From CAZXSK01 sp964642855 (GTDB lineage: Bacteria > Planctomycetota > Phycisphaerae > SM23-33): a stretch of DNA of 9,765 nucleotides. The notes below the pieces were generated by a model, which saw nothing but the letters and a program-made list of their open reading frames with translations, had not been told where the DNA came from and did not search any database. The position numbers were made by a program, and so were the translations under genes. This document shows positions 1 through 5,797 of the stretch, piece by piece (within the stretch, counting starts at the first letter, position 1; every line of letters starts with the position of its first letter). The stretch lies in the NCBI GenBank assembly GCA_964642855.1, contig CAZXSK010000093.1, positions 1 through 9,765 of the forward strand. Reading direction: 5' to 3'.

Positions 1-968
1 TGCTGGGCAAGGAGGTCAAGCTTGGACCGGCCGATCCGATCGCAGGCGATGAAGCCGGAAGCATGGTCGCAGGCCTCGGCGAGGGCGAGGTCCTCTGCCT
101 GGAGAACATGCGGTTCGATGCACGGGAAGACTCCAAGGACGAATCGCAGGTCCTCGAGCTTGGTAAGGAGCTGGCCAATCTCGGAGCCGAAGTCTATGTC
201 AACGACGCGTTCGGCACCTGCCACCGCAAGCATGCCAGCATGTGGGGGCTGCCCAAGGCGGTCCAGGATACTGGCGGACCGGCCGTGGCGGGGCTGCTGG
301 TCGAGAAGGAAATCAAGTACCTCCACGAAGCCGTCGACTCGCCCAACAGGCCGTTCCTGGCAATCCTGGGCGGGGCGAAGGTGTCCGACAAGATCAAGCT
401 CATCGCCACCCTTCTGGACAAGGTCGACAAGATCCTCATCGGCGGAGCAATGGCCTATACGCTCCTCAAGGCCAGGGACGTGAGCGTCGGCAAGTCGCGC
501 GTCGAAGAGGACCAGGTCGACGAGATGAAAGGCCTGCTCGACAAGGCCGGCGAAACGATCCAACTGCCCGTCGACCATGTATGTGCATCCCAGTTCGAGT
601 CCGACGACGCCAAGACCGTCGAATCCCAGGAGATCCCCGACGACCTGATGGGCCTGGACATCGGCCCCAGGACGATCGACGAGTTCAAGAAGGTCATCGG
701 GGAGTCCAAGACCATCGTCTGGAACGGCCCGATGGGCGTGTTCGAACGCGAGGCCTACGCTGCCGGTACCCAAGCCGTTGCTCACGCCGTGGCAGACGCC
801 ACCGACTCGGGGGCTGTCACCGTCATCGGAGGGGGCGATTCGGCTACGGCTGTCGAGCAGTTCGGTCTGGAAGACAAAATGACGCACGTTTCGACCGGAG
901 GCGGTGCGAGCCTGACCTATCTCGAAGGCAAGCCCATGCCCCCCATCGAGGTCCTCGACGAGAAGTAA
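1..968 (+). CDS. pgk: Phosphoglycerate kinase, 5' end outside the window
   Basis: Glycolytic and gluconeogenic enzyme that transfers phosphate between 1,3-bisphosphoglycerate and ADP in the cytoplasm. The reading frame is open from the window edge (first full codon at base 3), leaving 321 residues against about 395 for the family, so roughly 75 N-terminal residues are missing. The internal ATG at 63 is not the start: family sequence continues upstream of it. Visible family signatures in order are LENMRF, NDAFGTCHRKHAS (substrate-side arginine/histidine loop), GGAKVSDKI, GGAMAYT, DIGP, WNGPMGVFE and the nucleotide-binding GGGDSATAV followed by HVSTGGGASL near the C-terminus. All expected blocks after the truncation are present and intact. 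It ends with TAA. The next gene, rpe, is 208 bases downstream in the same direction. Identification rests on motif recognition and is very secure. Confidence 0.97.
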   Translation, partial: LGKEVKLGPADPIAGDEAGSMVAGLGEGEVLCLENMRFDAREDSKDESQVLELGKELANLGAEVYVNDAFGTCHRKHASMWGLPKAVQDTGGPAVAGLLVEKEIKYLHEAVDSPNRPFLAILGGAKVSDKIKLIATLLDKVDKILIGGAMAYTLLKARDVSVGKSRVEEDQVDEMKGLLDKAGETIQLPVDHVCASQFESDDAKTVESQEIPDDLMGLDIGPRTIDEFKKVIGESKTIVWNGPMGVFEREAYAAGTQAVAHAVADATDSGAVTVIGGGDSATAVEQFGLEDKMTHVSTGGGASLTYLEGKPMPPIEVLDEK

Positions 969-1000
969 ACCTGACCGCGCTTGCGGAACGCGAAAACATC

Positions 1001-1032
1001 ACGGACGCAGCGACAGCCGTTGCTGCGTCCGT
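1001..1032 (+). repeat. 14-bp inverted repeat after pgk, possible terminator or mRNA-end hairpin
   Basis: The left arm ACGGACGCAGCGAC (1001-1014) and right arm GTTGCTGCGTCCGT (1019-1032) pair over 14 bp with one G-U wobble around an AGCC tetraloop. It starts 32 bases after the pgk stop. It is not followed by a T tract (GTTCCACTCGG follows), so it is not a classical intrinsic terminator. It could protect the 3' end of pgk mRNA or cause factor-aided termination. Confidence 0.6.
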
Positions 1033-1084
1033 GTTCCACTCGGAACCGCGGGCAAAACCCCGATCGGTGCGGCGAGCAACTGGG

Positions 1085-1113
1085 TGGACTTGCCCCTCGC
1101 CGTTTCCTACAAT
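1085..1113 (+). promoter_or_regulatory. Candidate sigma70-type promoter for rpe operon
   Basis: TGGACT (1085-1090, 4 of 6 matches to the -35 consensus) and TACAAT (1108-1113, 5 of 6 to the -10 consensus) are separated by 17 bases. Transcription would begin near 1120, just ahead of the hairpin at 1129-1151. Position and spacing are good for an rpe promoter, but the call is by eye in GC-rich DNA. Confidence 0.4.
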
Positions 1114-1128
1114 ACCGGGCGATCCGAT

Positions 1129-1159
1129 ACCCACCGCCCGAGACGGTGGGTTTTGCTTT
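1129..1159 (+). terminator. Intrinsic terminator or attenuator immediately upstream of rpe
   Basis: CCCACCG (1130-1136) pairs perfectly with CGGTGGG (1144-1150) around a 7-base loop, extended by A1129-T1151, and is followed by TTTTGCTTT. This is a good intrinsic terminator shape. It ends next to the rpe ribosome-binding site (GAAGGA, 1160-1165), so any transcript for rpe must read through it. A competing pairing CGGGCG (1116-1121) with CGCCCG (1135-1140) would block it, as in an attenuator, though a transcript starting near 1120 would lack most of the upstream strand. Confidence 0.6.
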
Positions 1160-1176
1160 GAAGGACCATGCACCGC

Positions 1177-1923
1177 ATGAGTGAACAGCCAAGCAACCCC
1201 TGGCCGGCACTGGCCGGCGAGCCGGTAGTGGCACCATCCCTGCTCGCCAGTGACTTCGCGCGCATCGGCGAGCAGATCCGGCAGGTCATCGACGCCGGAG
1301 CGGGCGTGCTGCACGTCGACATCATGGACGGACACTTCGTGCCCAACCTGTCCATGGGCCCGGGCTTCGTGAAGAAACTCCGCAAGTTCACCGATCACCC
1401 CATGGACGTGCACCTGATGCTCACGGATCCGGCTACCTACATCGAGCGATTCGCCGACGCCGGCGCCAGCTCGATTACGTTCCACATCGAAGCCTGCTGC
1501 GCCGGCGGAAGCAACGAGCCTCCTCGCTCGGCCTCCGAGTTGACCGAAGCAACGGACACAGCTCGCAAGTACATCGCGAGGCTCCACGACCTGGGTCTGG
1601 GTGCCGGGATCACCCTCCGGCCCGGGACCGTCGCTGAGAGCCTCGAAGACGTTCTCGATGAGGTCGACATGGTTCTGGTAATGACCGTCGAGCCCGGCTA
1701 CGGAGGCCAGAAGTTCATGGAGGACCAGCTTCCCAAGATCCAGCGTATCCGCCAGGGCCTGCGCGCCGAACAGCGGCTGGAGGTCGATGGCGGCATCAAC
1801 CCGGACACGGCCCGGCTGTGCGCCCAGGCAGGAGCGGACGTCTTCGTCGCCGGGCAGAACGTCTTCGGCAGCGATGACGTTCCGGCTGCCGTTGCCGCCA
1901 TCCGCGAGGCCGGGCAGAACTGA
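1177..1923 (+). CDS. rpe: Ribulose-phosphate 3-epimerase
   Basis: Interconverts D-ribulose 5-phosphate and D-xylulose 5-phosphate in the pentose phosphate pathway (and Calvin cycle where present). It is a metal-dependent TIM barrel of 248 residues. The active-site set known for the family is complete: Ser21 in PSLLASDF, His46 and Asp48 in HVDIMDGHFVPN, His79 in DVHLML and Asp204 in VDGGI, plus the phosphate loop VEPGYGGQKF. It is longer than the usual 220 residues because of about 11 extra N-terminal residues and an extra segment of about 16 residues near 107-125, after HIEA. ATG 1177 is preferred because GAAGGA (1160-1165) lies 11 bases ahead; the in-frame ATG at 1168 lies only 2 bases from it. 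The hairpin upstream suggests regulation by termination. The next gene begins 13 bases after the stop. Confidence 0.96.
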   Translation: MSEQPSNPWPALAGEPVVAPSLLASDFARIGEQIRQVIDAGAGVLHVDIMDGHFVPNLSMGPGFVKKLRKFTDHPMDVHLMLTDPATYIERFADAGASSITFHIEACCAGGSNEPPRSASELTEATDTARKYIARLHDLGLGAGITLRPGTVAESLEDVLDEVDMVLVMTVEPGYGGQKFMEDQLPKIQRIRQGLRAEQRLEVDGGINPDTARLCAQAGADVFVAGQNVFGSDDVPAAVAAIREAGQN

Positions 1924-1936
1924 CCCGGCAGGACTC

Positions 1937-2518
1937 ATGGCTACGATCTACGTCATCAAAACCGGGCGAACGGTCTGGGAAGACCAGGATCGAATCGACT
2001 CGTCGACTGGCTCGCCCCTGACCGACAGCGGCGTGGAGAAGGTACGCCAGATCGCGGCCGAGCTGAGCGATTTCAAGATCCGCCACGTGTATACCGGGGC
2101 CTCGGACGCAGAGAGCCAGACGGCGAAAATCCTGGGCAAGCTCCTCAAGGCCAAGGTCCACGTCCGCAAGGATCTCCGCGAATTCGACTACGGGCTTTGG
2201 CAGGGATTGACCCATCAAGAGTTGAGACGCAGGCAGCCGAAAGTATACAAACAGTGGACCGACGCGCCGGCCTCGGTGCGGGCGCCGGGTGGCGAGACAC
2301 TGGAAGAACTCCAGGACCGCATCCGCAAGGCGATCCACGAAGTGGTGCGCAAGCAGAGCAAGAAAGACGGCCACGCACTGATCGTCCTCAGGCCAATCGC
2401 CCTGGGCGTGTTGCGGTGCCTCATCCAGGAGCACGATGTCGAGGACCTCTGGTCGCACGTGGACCCGGAATTCACTTGGGGGGCCTATGAAGCTGACCCC
2501 CAACAGCTGGAAGATTGA
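1937..2518 (+). CDS. Histidine-phosphatase-fold protein, probably catalytically dead
   Basis: This 193-residue protein follows the phosphoglycerate mutase/histidine phosphatase layout: N-terminal strand (IYVIKTGRT where active members have a VRHGET-like motif), SPLTDSGVEKVRQIAAEL, VYTGASDAESQTA, LREFDYGLWQGLTHQEL, GGETLEELQDRI and a C-terminal strand ALIVLRPIAL. The catalytic residues are replaced. The RHG motif reads K8-T9-G10, so the phospho-acceptor His is Thr. The arginine of the SxLxRAxxTA motif is Ala58. The second His (normally in SHG) is Arg152. Only the acidic residue Glu82 remains. The frame is intact with normal codon use, so it is not a decaying pseudogene; a binding or regulatory role is inferred. 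ATG 1937 follows AGGA at 1930-1933; in-frame codons further upstream overlap rpe. It sits between rpe and accD in one probable operon. Confidence 0.85.
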   Translation: MATIYVIKTGRTVWEDQDRIDSSTGSPLTDSGVEKVRQIAAELSDFKIRHVYTGASDAESQTAKILGKLLKAKVHVRKDLREFDYGLWQGLTHQELRRRQPKVYKQWTDAPASVRAPGGETLEELQDRIRKAIHEVVRKQSKKDGHALIVLRPIALGVLRCLIQEHDVEDLWSHVDPEFTWGAYEADPQQLED

Positions 2519-2532
2519 CGAAAGGCAAGACC

Positions 2533-3405
2533 ATGGCAGAAGCACCATCCCAGCCCCAGGGACGACCCTACGACGCATCGGCCTTCACCGGCCCGGTGAT
2601 GCGCGAGAAACGCGACATTCCCGACGGCCTGTGGCTTCGCTGTCCCGGCTGCGAAGCAATTCTCTACCGCAAGACCGTCGCGGAGAACCAGGAAGTCTGC
2701 CCCGAATGCCAGCACCACATGCGCGTCAGTGCCGAAGACCGCATCGCCCAACTGGTCGACCCCGACTCGTTCGAGGAACTCTTCGGAGATATCCACCCGG
2801 CCGATCCACTCGACTTCCAGTGGCGGGGGCGAAAGTACAGCCAATACGTTCGAGGATACCAGGAGAAGGCCGGTACCACCGAGGCAATCAAGACCGGCGT
2901 GGCATACATCAAGGGGCGGCGCGTCGCCCTGGGCGTAATGAACGGCGACTTCATCATGGGCTCGATGGGCTCGGTCGTCGGCGAGAAGGTCGCCCGCCTG
3001 TTCGAGCACGCCACGACCCATGACCTGCCCGTGATCATGGTCTGCATGTCCGGCGGCGCCCGCATGCAGGAAGGCATCCTCAGCCTGATGCAGATGGGCA
3101 AGACCTCCGCGGCCATCGCGCGCTTTCATGAGTCGGGCGGCTTGTACATGGCCGTTTTCGCCGAACCCACTACCGCGGGCGTTCTGGCAAGCTGGGCATC
3201 GCTGGCCGATCTGGTCATCGCAGAGCCCAAAGCGCTGATCGGTTTCGCCGGTCAGCGCGTCATCGCCAACACGATCAAGGCTGAACTGCCCGAAGGCTTC
3301 CAGCGGGCCGAGTTCCTGCAGGATCACGGCTTCGTAGACATGATCGTGCACCGGCGCGACTTGCGCAGCGAACTGGCGCGGTTGATCGACTACTGCAAGC
3401 CGTAA
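2533..3405 (+). CDS. accD: Acetyl-CoA carboxylase carboxyltransferase subunit beta
   Basis: Beta half of the carboxyltransferase that, with AccA, moves the carboxyl group from carboxybiotin on AccB to acetyl-CoA, giving malonyl-CoA for fatty acid synthesis. At 290 residues it is close to the usual 285-305. An N-terminal four-cysteine zinc ribbon is complete (Cys37, Cys40, Cys56, Cys59). The crotonase-like carboxyltransferase domain follows, with IMGSMGSVVGEK, the oxyanion-loop SGGARMQEG (173-181), LMQMGKTSAA and EPKALIGFAGQRVI (231-244). The family's DPTTGGVSASFA block reads EPTTAGVLASWA here, a mild variation. ATG 2533 is chosen because AAAGG (2521-2525) lies 7 bases ahead; a TTG at 2515 is in frame but overlaps the previous stop and has no such site. 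It is the last gene of the rpe operon; no accA is seen here. Confidence 0.97.
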   Translation: MAEAPSQPQGRPYDASAFTGPVMREKRDIPDGLWLRCPGCEAILYRKTVAENQEVCPECQHHMRVSAEDRIAQLVDPDSFEELFGDIHPADPLDFQWRGRKYSQYVRGYQEKAGTTEAIKTGVAYIKGRRVALGVMNGDFIMGSMGSVVGEKVARLFEHATTHDLPVIMVCMSGGARMQEGILSLMQMGKTSAAIARFHESGGLYMAVFAEPTTAGVLASWASLADLVIAEPKALIGFAGQRVIANTIKAELPEGFQRAEFLQDHGFVDMIVHRRDLRSELARLIDYCKP

Positions 3406-3431
3406 CCGAACCCCCATACCACCACATCATC

Positions 3432-3464
3432 GCGGGCGGTCTCGACCGGATCGTCCGCTTGTCT
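3432..3464 (+). terminator. Probable terminator of accD
   Basis: GCGGGCGGTC (3432-3441) pairs with GATCGTCCGC (3449-3458) over 10 bp with two G-U wobbles around a 7-base loop, then TTGTCT. It lies 26 bases after the accD stop, between convergent genes. The T tract is weak. Confidence 0.5.
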
Positions 3465-3482
3465 GGGCGGTAACTATTATCT

Positions 3483-3506
3483 GTACACCGAAGGTGTACC
3501 CACCTT
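3483..3506. repeat. Overlapping inverted repeats at the 3' end of the regulator gene
   Basis: GTACACC (3483-3489) and GGTGTAC (3493-3499) form a perfect 7-bp inverted repeat around GAA. A second one, AAGGTG (3491-3496) with CACCTT (3501-3506), overlaps the first, so the two hairpins exclude each other. On the - strand the region follows the regulator stop by about 15 bases and is followed by the AT-rich AGATAATAGTT, so a terminator role for the regulator is possible; a protein-binding dyad is an alternative. Confidence 0.45.
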
Positions 3507-3520
3507 GGGCGGTCGGGGGC

Positions 3521-4666
3521 TCAGGGGCGATGCTCTCGCCGATACCTGACGGGTGACAGGCCGGTCTCACGTTTGATCACGTACGACAGGCGCGATGGGT
3601 AGCTGAACCCGCTGCGCTCGCAGATATCGGGCATCGCCAGGTCCGTGTTCACCAGCAGGTTCTTGGCCCGTTCGATGCGCACGCGGCTGATTTCCTGAAG
3701 GACGGTGCGCCCCAGTACGCGGCGGAAAGCTGCCTCCAGCGTGCGCCGGGGGGTTCGGGTGTGGCGGACCACCGTCGGCACGTCGATCTGCTCTTCGCAC
3801 GCGTGGGTCCGGATGAACTCCACCGCCTTGGCGACGGCAGGATCAGCAATCGCCATGGTGTCGGTTGACTGGCGGACCACCACGTCACGTGGGGGAATCA
3901 GGATCGGCTCGGACGGCGGGGACTCCCCCGCCAACAGCTTCTCCAGCAGCATCGCCGCCTCGAAGCCGATCTGGTGTGCACCGTGGTCGATGCTGCTCAG
4001 CGGCGGATTGGCCATACGACACAGGTGCTGGTCGTCGTCCACCCCGAGAACGGCTACCTGCTCGGGGACAGCGATCCCGAGATCTCGGCAGATATTGCTC
4101 ACCACGACCGCCGACCAGTCCTCGGCGGCCAGCACGCCCACCGGGGAAGGCAACTCCAGCAGCCACTCCTCCAGTTGCCAATCCTCGCCCGGCTCGGGAA
4201 GATAGGTCCACACGCGAGCTCCAAGCTCCTCAGCCTGCTCGCGAAAGCCTGCCAGCCTTCGACCCACGTAATACAGCTGCGATGAGCCGAAATACGCCAG
4301 TTCCTCGAAGCCGAGGTTCGTCAGATACCGGGCTCCCAGCCTGCCTACGGCTTCGTTGTCGGCAATGACGGTAGGCACCGGGCCAGGCCGATGAACCCCG
4401 GTGATCGCTACAACAGGGATCTCCAGCTCCGCTGCCCGTTCGAACTCCTCATCGGTGCGGATCTCGGCGATGATCCCCTCGGTGCGTTCAGGAAGCTCTT
4501 CGGGCAGGCCTCCGTGCCGCGTCGACTGGAACTCCCAGCGTCGCTCGCGCTCGGCGTGGTCAAGAATGCCCTCCACGATTCGCCGCCCGTAGGCTGCGTA
4601 GGTCTCCACACCGATCAGGATGTGTCGATACCGGCTGGTGGGGGAAGGATTTATAGGCCTTGGCAT
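3521..4666 (-). CDS. XylR-like transcriptional regulator (sugar-type sensor plus AraC helix-turn-helix)
   Basis: The 381-residue protein has the architecture of E. coli XylR. A LacI/periplasmic-binding-protein-like sensor spans about residues 13-265 (RHILIGVETYAAYGRRIVEGI at its start, then ADNEAVGRLGARYL, VLGVDDDQHLCRMANPPLSS and IGFEAAMLLEKLL). A C-terminal AraC-type domain of two helix-turn-helix units spans about 275-378. The linker VVVRQSTD...DPAV and FIRTHAC resembles E. coli XylR closely, and the last signature DICERSGFSYPSRLSYVIKR with TGLSPVRYRR is typical AraC. Such proteins bind a sugar and activate nearby genes; the ligand here is unknown. ATG 4666 is favoured because AGGA lies 10 bases ahead; a GTG at 4675 directly abuts it. 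It is transcribed divergently from the PEP-CTERM and flavoprotein genes, which are its most likely targets. Confidence 0.93.
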   Translation of the reverse strand: MPRPINPSPTSRYRHILIGVETYAAYGRRIVEGILDHAERERRWEFQSTRHGGLPEELPERTEGIIAEIRTDEEFERAAELEIPVVAITGVHRPGPVPTVIADNEAVGRLGARYLTNLGFEELAYFGSSQLYYVGRRLAGFREQAEELGARVWTYLPEPGEDWQLEEWLLELPSPVGVLAAEDWSAVVVSNICRDLGIAVPEQVAVLGVDDDQHLCRMANPPLSSIDHGAHQIGFEAAMLLEKLLAGESPPSEPILIPPRDVVVRQSTDTMAIADPAVAKAVEFIRTHACEEQIDVPTVVRHTRTPRRTLEAAFRRVLGRTVLQEISRVRIERAKNLLVNTDLAMPDICERSGFSYPSRLSYVIKRETGLSPVRYRREHRP

Positions 4667-4719
4667 GTGCGGCACATCCTGATTTGGAACCCGTATCGAA
4701 ACCGCTTCTCTGTTCTGCG

Positions 4720-4770
4720 CGATTGTATAAAAGAAATACGCAATCGGTCAAGACCCGATCGGCACGATCG
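4720..4770. promoter_or_regulatory. Candidate operator cluster in the divergent intergenic region
   Basis: CGATTG (4720-4725) and CAATCG (4741-4746) form an inverted repeat with half-site centres 21 bases apart, about two helical turns. Two copies of the self-complementary CGATCG (4756-4761 and 4765-4770) follow. The first pair overlaps the regulator promoter, so binding there could give autoregulation, while the second pair points toward the PEP-CTERM gene. E. coli XylR binds direct repeats, so a dyad operator is a guess. No convincing -35/-10 pair was seen for the rightward gene between 4771 and 4870. Confidence 0.35.
4722..4751 (-). promoter_or_regulatory. Sigma70-type promoter of the XylR-like regulator
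   Basis: Read on the - strand, TTGACC (4751-4746) is followed after 18 bases by TACAAT (4727-4722), matching the consensus at 5 of 6 positions in each box. It lies about 55 bases ahead of the regulator start. This is the best promoter in the window. Confidence 0.65.
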
Positions 4771-4882
4771 TCTACCATGATGGTGTTGGCGAGGGAGCTT
4801 TCGCTGTCGGTCCACCAAAAAGGGGCGAGCGGGGCCTCTTGGCCAGAGCCTAAGAAGAGTTCAACTTACAGGAGGCAAGATA

Positions 4883-5680
4883 ATGAAGAAGGCACTTTTG
4901 GCAGCATTGGTCGCCACGCTGGCGATTACCGTCTCGGCACAGGCGGGTATCATGGTGAACTTCACCGATGGCACTACCGATGACAGCGATACGTTCACCC
5001 CGGGACAGGTCGATGGCGGGATTGCCGGCACGACGTGGAACGCGAACACCGATGGAGCGCTCCAGACCGGTCTGCTGGACGACCAGGGCGCTTCCACGGG
5101 CGTGTCGATCGACGTTGGCCTGGAGAGCACCGGATCGTCTCAGGTGATCGATTGGACCTGGGATGATGGTGACAACATCGCCAATTGGCGAAGCATCACG
5201 TTCCCCCAGAACGACCCGATCTACCAGACGAACGCAGGGACCGCCCAGTTCGTGAACGAGAAGGACGACCAGGCGATCGCCGTTCGCGTTTCCGGCCTGG
5301 ATGCGGGTACCTATGACTTCTACGTCGTCTCCCGCAACGAGTACGCTGACGAGCAGACGCCCGGCTACGACACGTACGACGTGATTGCCGGGACGACCGC
5401 CATCGCAGGTGACACCGACTTCAGCGGGTTCACCACCACCAAGGCGCTGAACTTCGACGGTACGGCTGACGTGTGGGTCGATGGCGTGAACTACGCCGTC
5501 GTCACGCTCACCATCGGTGCCGGCGAAGATGCCGTCATCATCTCCGAGCCCACGAATGATGGCCCCGGAGACAACGAAGCACGCGGCTTCATCAACACGC
5601 TGCAGATCGTTCCCGAGCCGGCTACGATGAGTTTGCTGGCGATCGGTGGCCTCGGCGCACTGCTGCGTCGGCGTCGCTAA
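4883..5680 (+). CDS. Secreted PEP-CTERM protein of unknown function
   Basis: The protein has 265 residues. It starts with a Sec signal peptide (two lysines, a hydrophobic core, and likely cleavage after SAQA, residue 21) and ends with a PEP-CTERM signal: VPEPAT at 243-248, a short hydrophobic helix and four arginines. This tail is recognised by an exosortase-type enzyme, which cleaves it for surface or matrix delivery; no exosortase lies in this window. The middle is rich in Asp, Gly, Thr and aromatic residues with alternating-strand character (for example VRVSGLDAGTYDFYVVSRN), suggesting a beta-sandwich domain, but no named family is recognised. There are no cysteines in the mature part. A strong AGGAGG (4870-4875) 7 bases ahead of ATG supports high expression. 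It is the first gene rightward of the XylR-like regulator and is followed by an intrinsic terminator. Confidence 0.9.
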   Translation: MKKALLAALVATLAITVSAQAGIMVNFTDGTTDDSDTFTPGQVDGGIAGTTWNANTDGALQTGLLDDQGASTGVSIDVGLESTGSSQVIDWTWDDGDNIANWRSITFPQNDPIYQTNAGTAQFVNEKDDQAIAVRVSGLDAGTYDFYVVSRNEYADEQTPGYDTYDVIAGTTAIAGDTDFSGFTTTKALNFDGTADVWVDGVNYAVVTLTIGAGEDAVIISEPTNDGPGDNEARGFINTLQIVPEPATMSLLAIGGLGALLRRRR

Positions 5681-5705
5681 GACAGACCTGCTTCAGACAA
5701 CGTAA

Positions 5706-5743
5706 CGGGCGGTGGTTCCTCCATGGGCCATCGCCCGATTTTT
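5706..5743 (+). terminator. Intrinsic terminator between the PEP-CTERM gene and the flavoprotein gene
   Basis: CGGGCGGTGG (5706-5715) pairs with CCATCGCCCG (5728-5737) over 10 bp with one G-U wobble around a 12-base loop, followed by ATTTTT. It starts 26 bases after the PEP-CTERM stop. Only about 54 bases lie between it and the next start codon, with no visible promoter. Confidence 0.75.
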
Positions 5744-5797
5744 ACCTGCAACCCCAAAACCCGGGCGGCAGGAAGAACCGGGGAAGGAGTACCCACC

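Noticed and set aside
844..1938. Long open frame on the - strand (364 codons) opposite rpe
   Set aside because: It lies antisense to pgk's end, the hairpin region and a certain rpe gene. Its translation has no family features and is typical of antisense frames in GC-rich DNA.
4833..4850. Small hairpin (GG-CTCT/AGAG-CC) in the leader of the PEP-CTERM gene
   Set aside because: The stem is short with a bulge and no alternative pairing with the ribosome-binding site was found; not enough to call a riboswitch or regulator.
5723..5797. Upstream ATG (5723) as start of the flavoprotein
   Set aside because: The codon lies in the loop of the 5706-5743 terminator, the extra 25 residues would hide the signal peptide, and a proper ribosome-binding site precedes ATG 5798.
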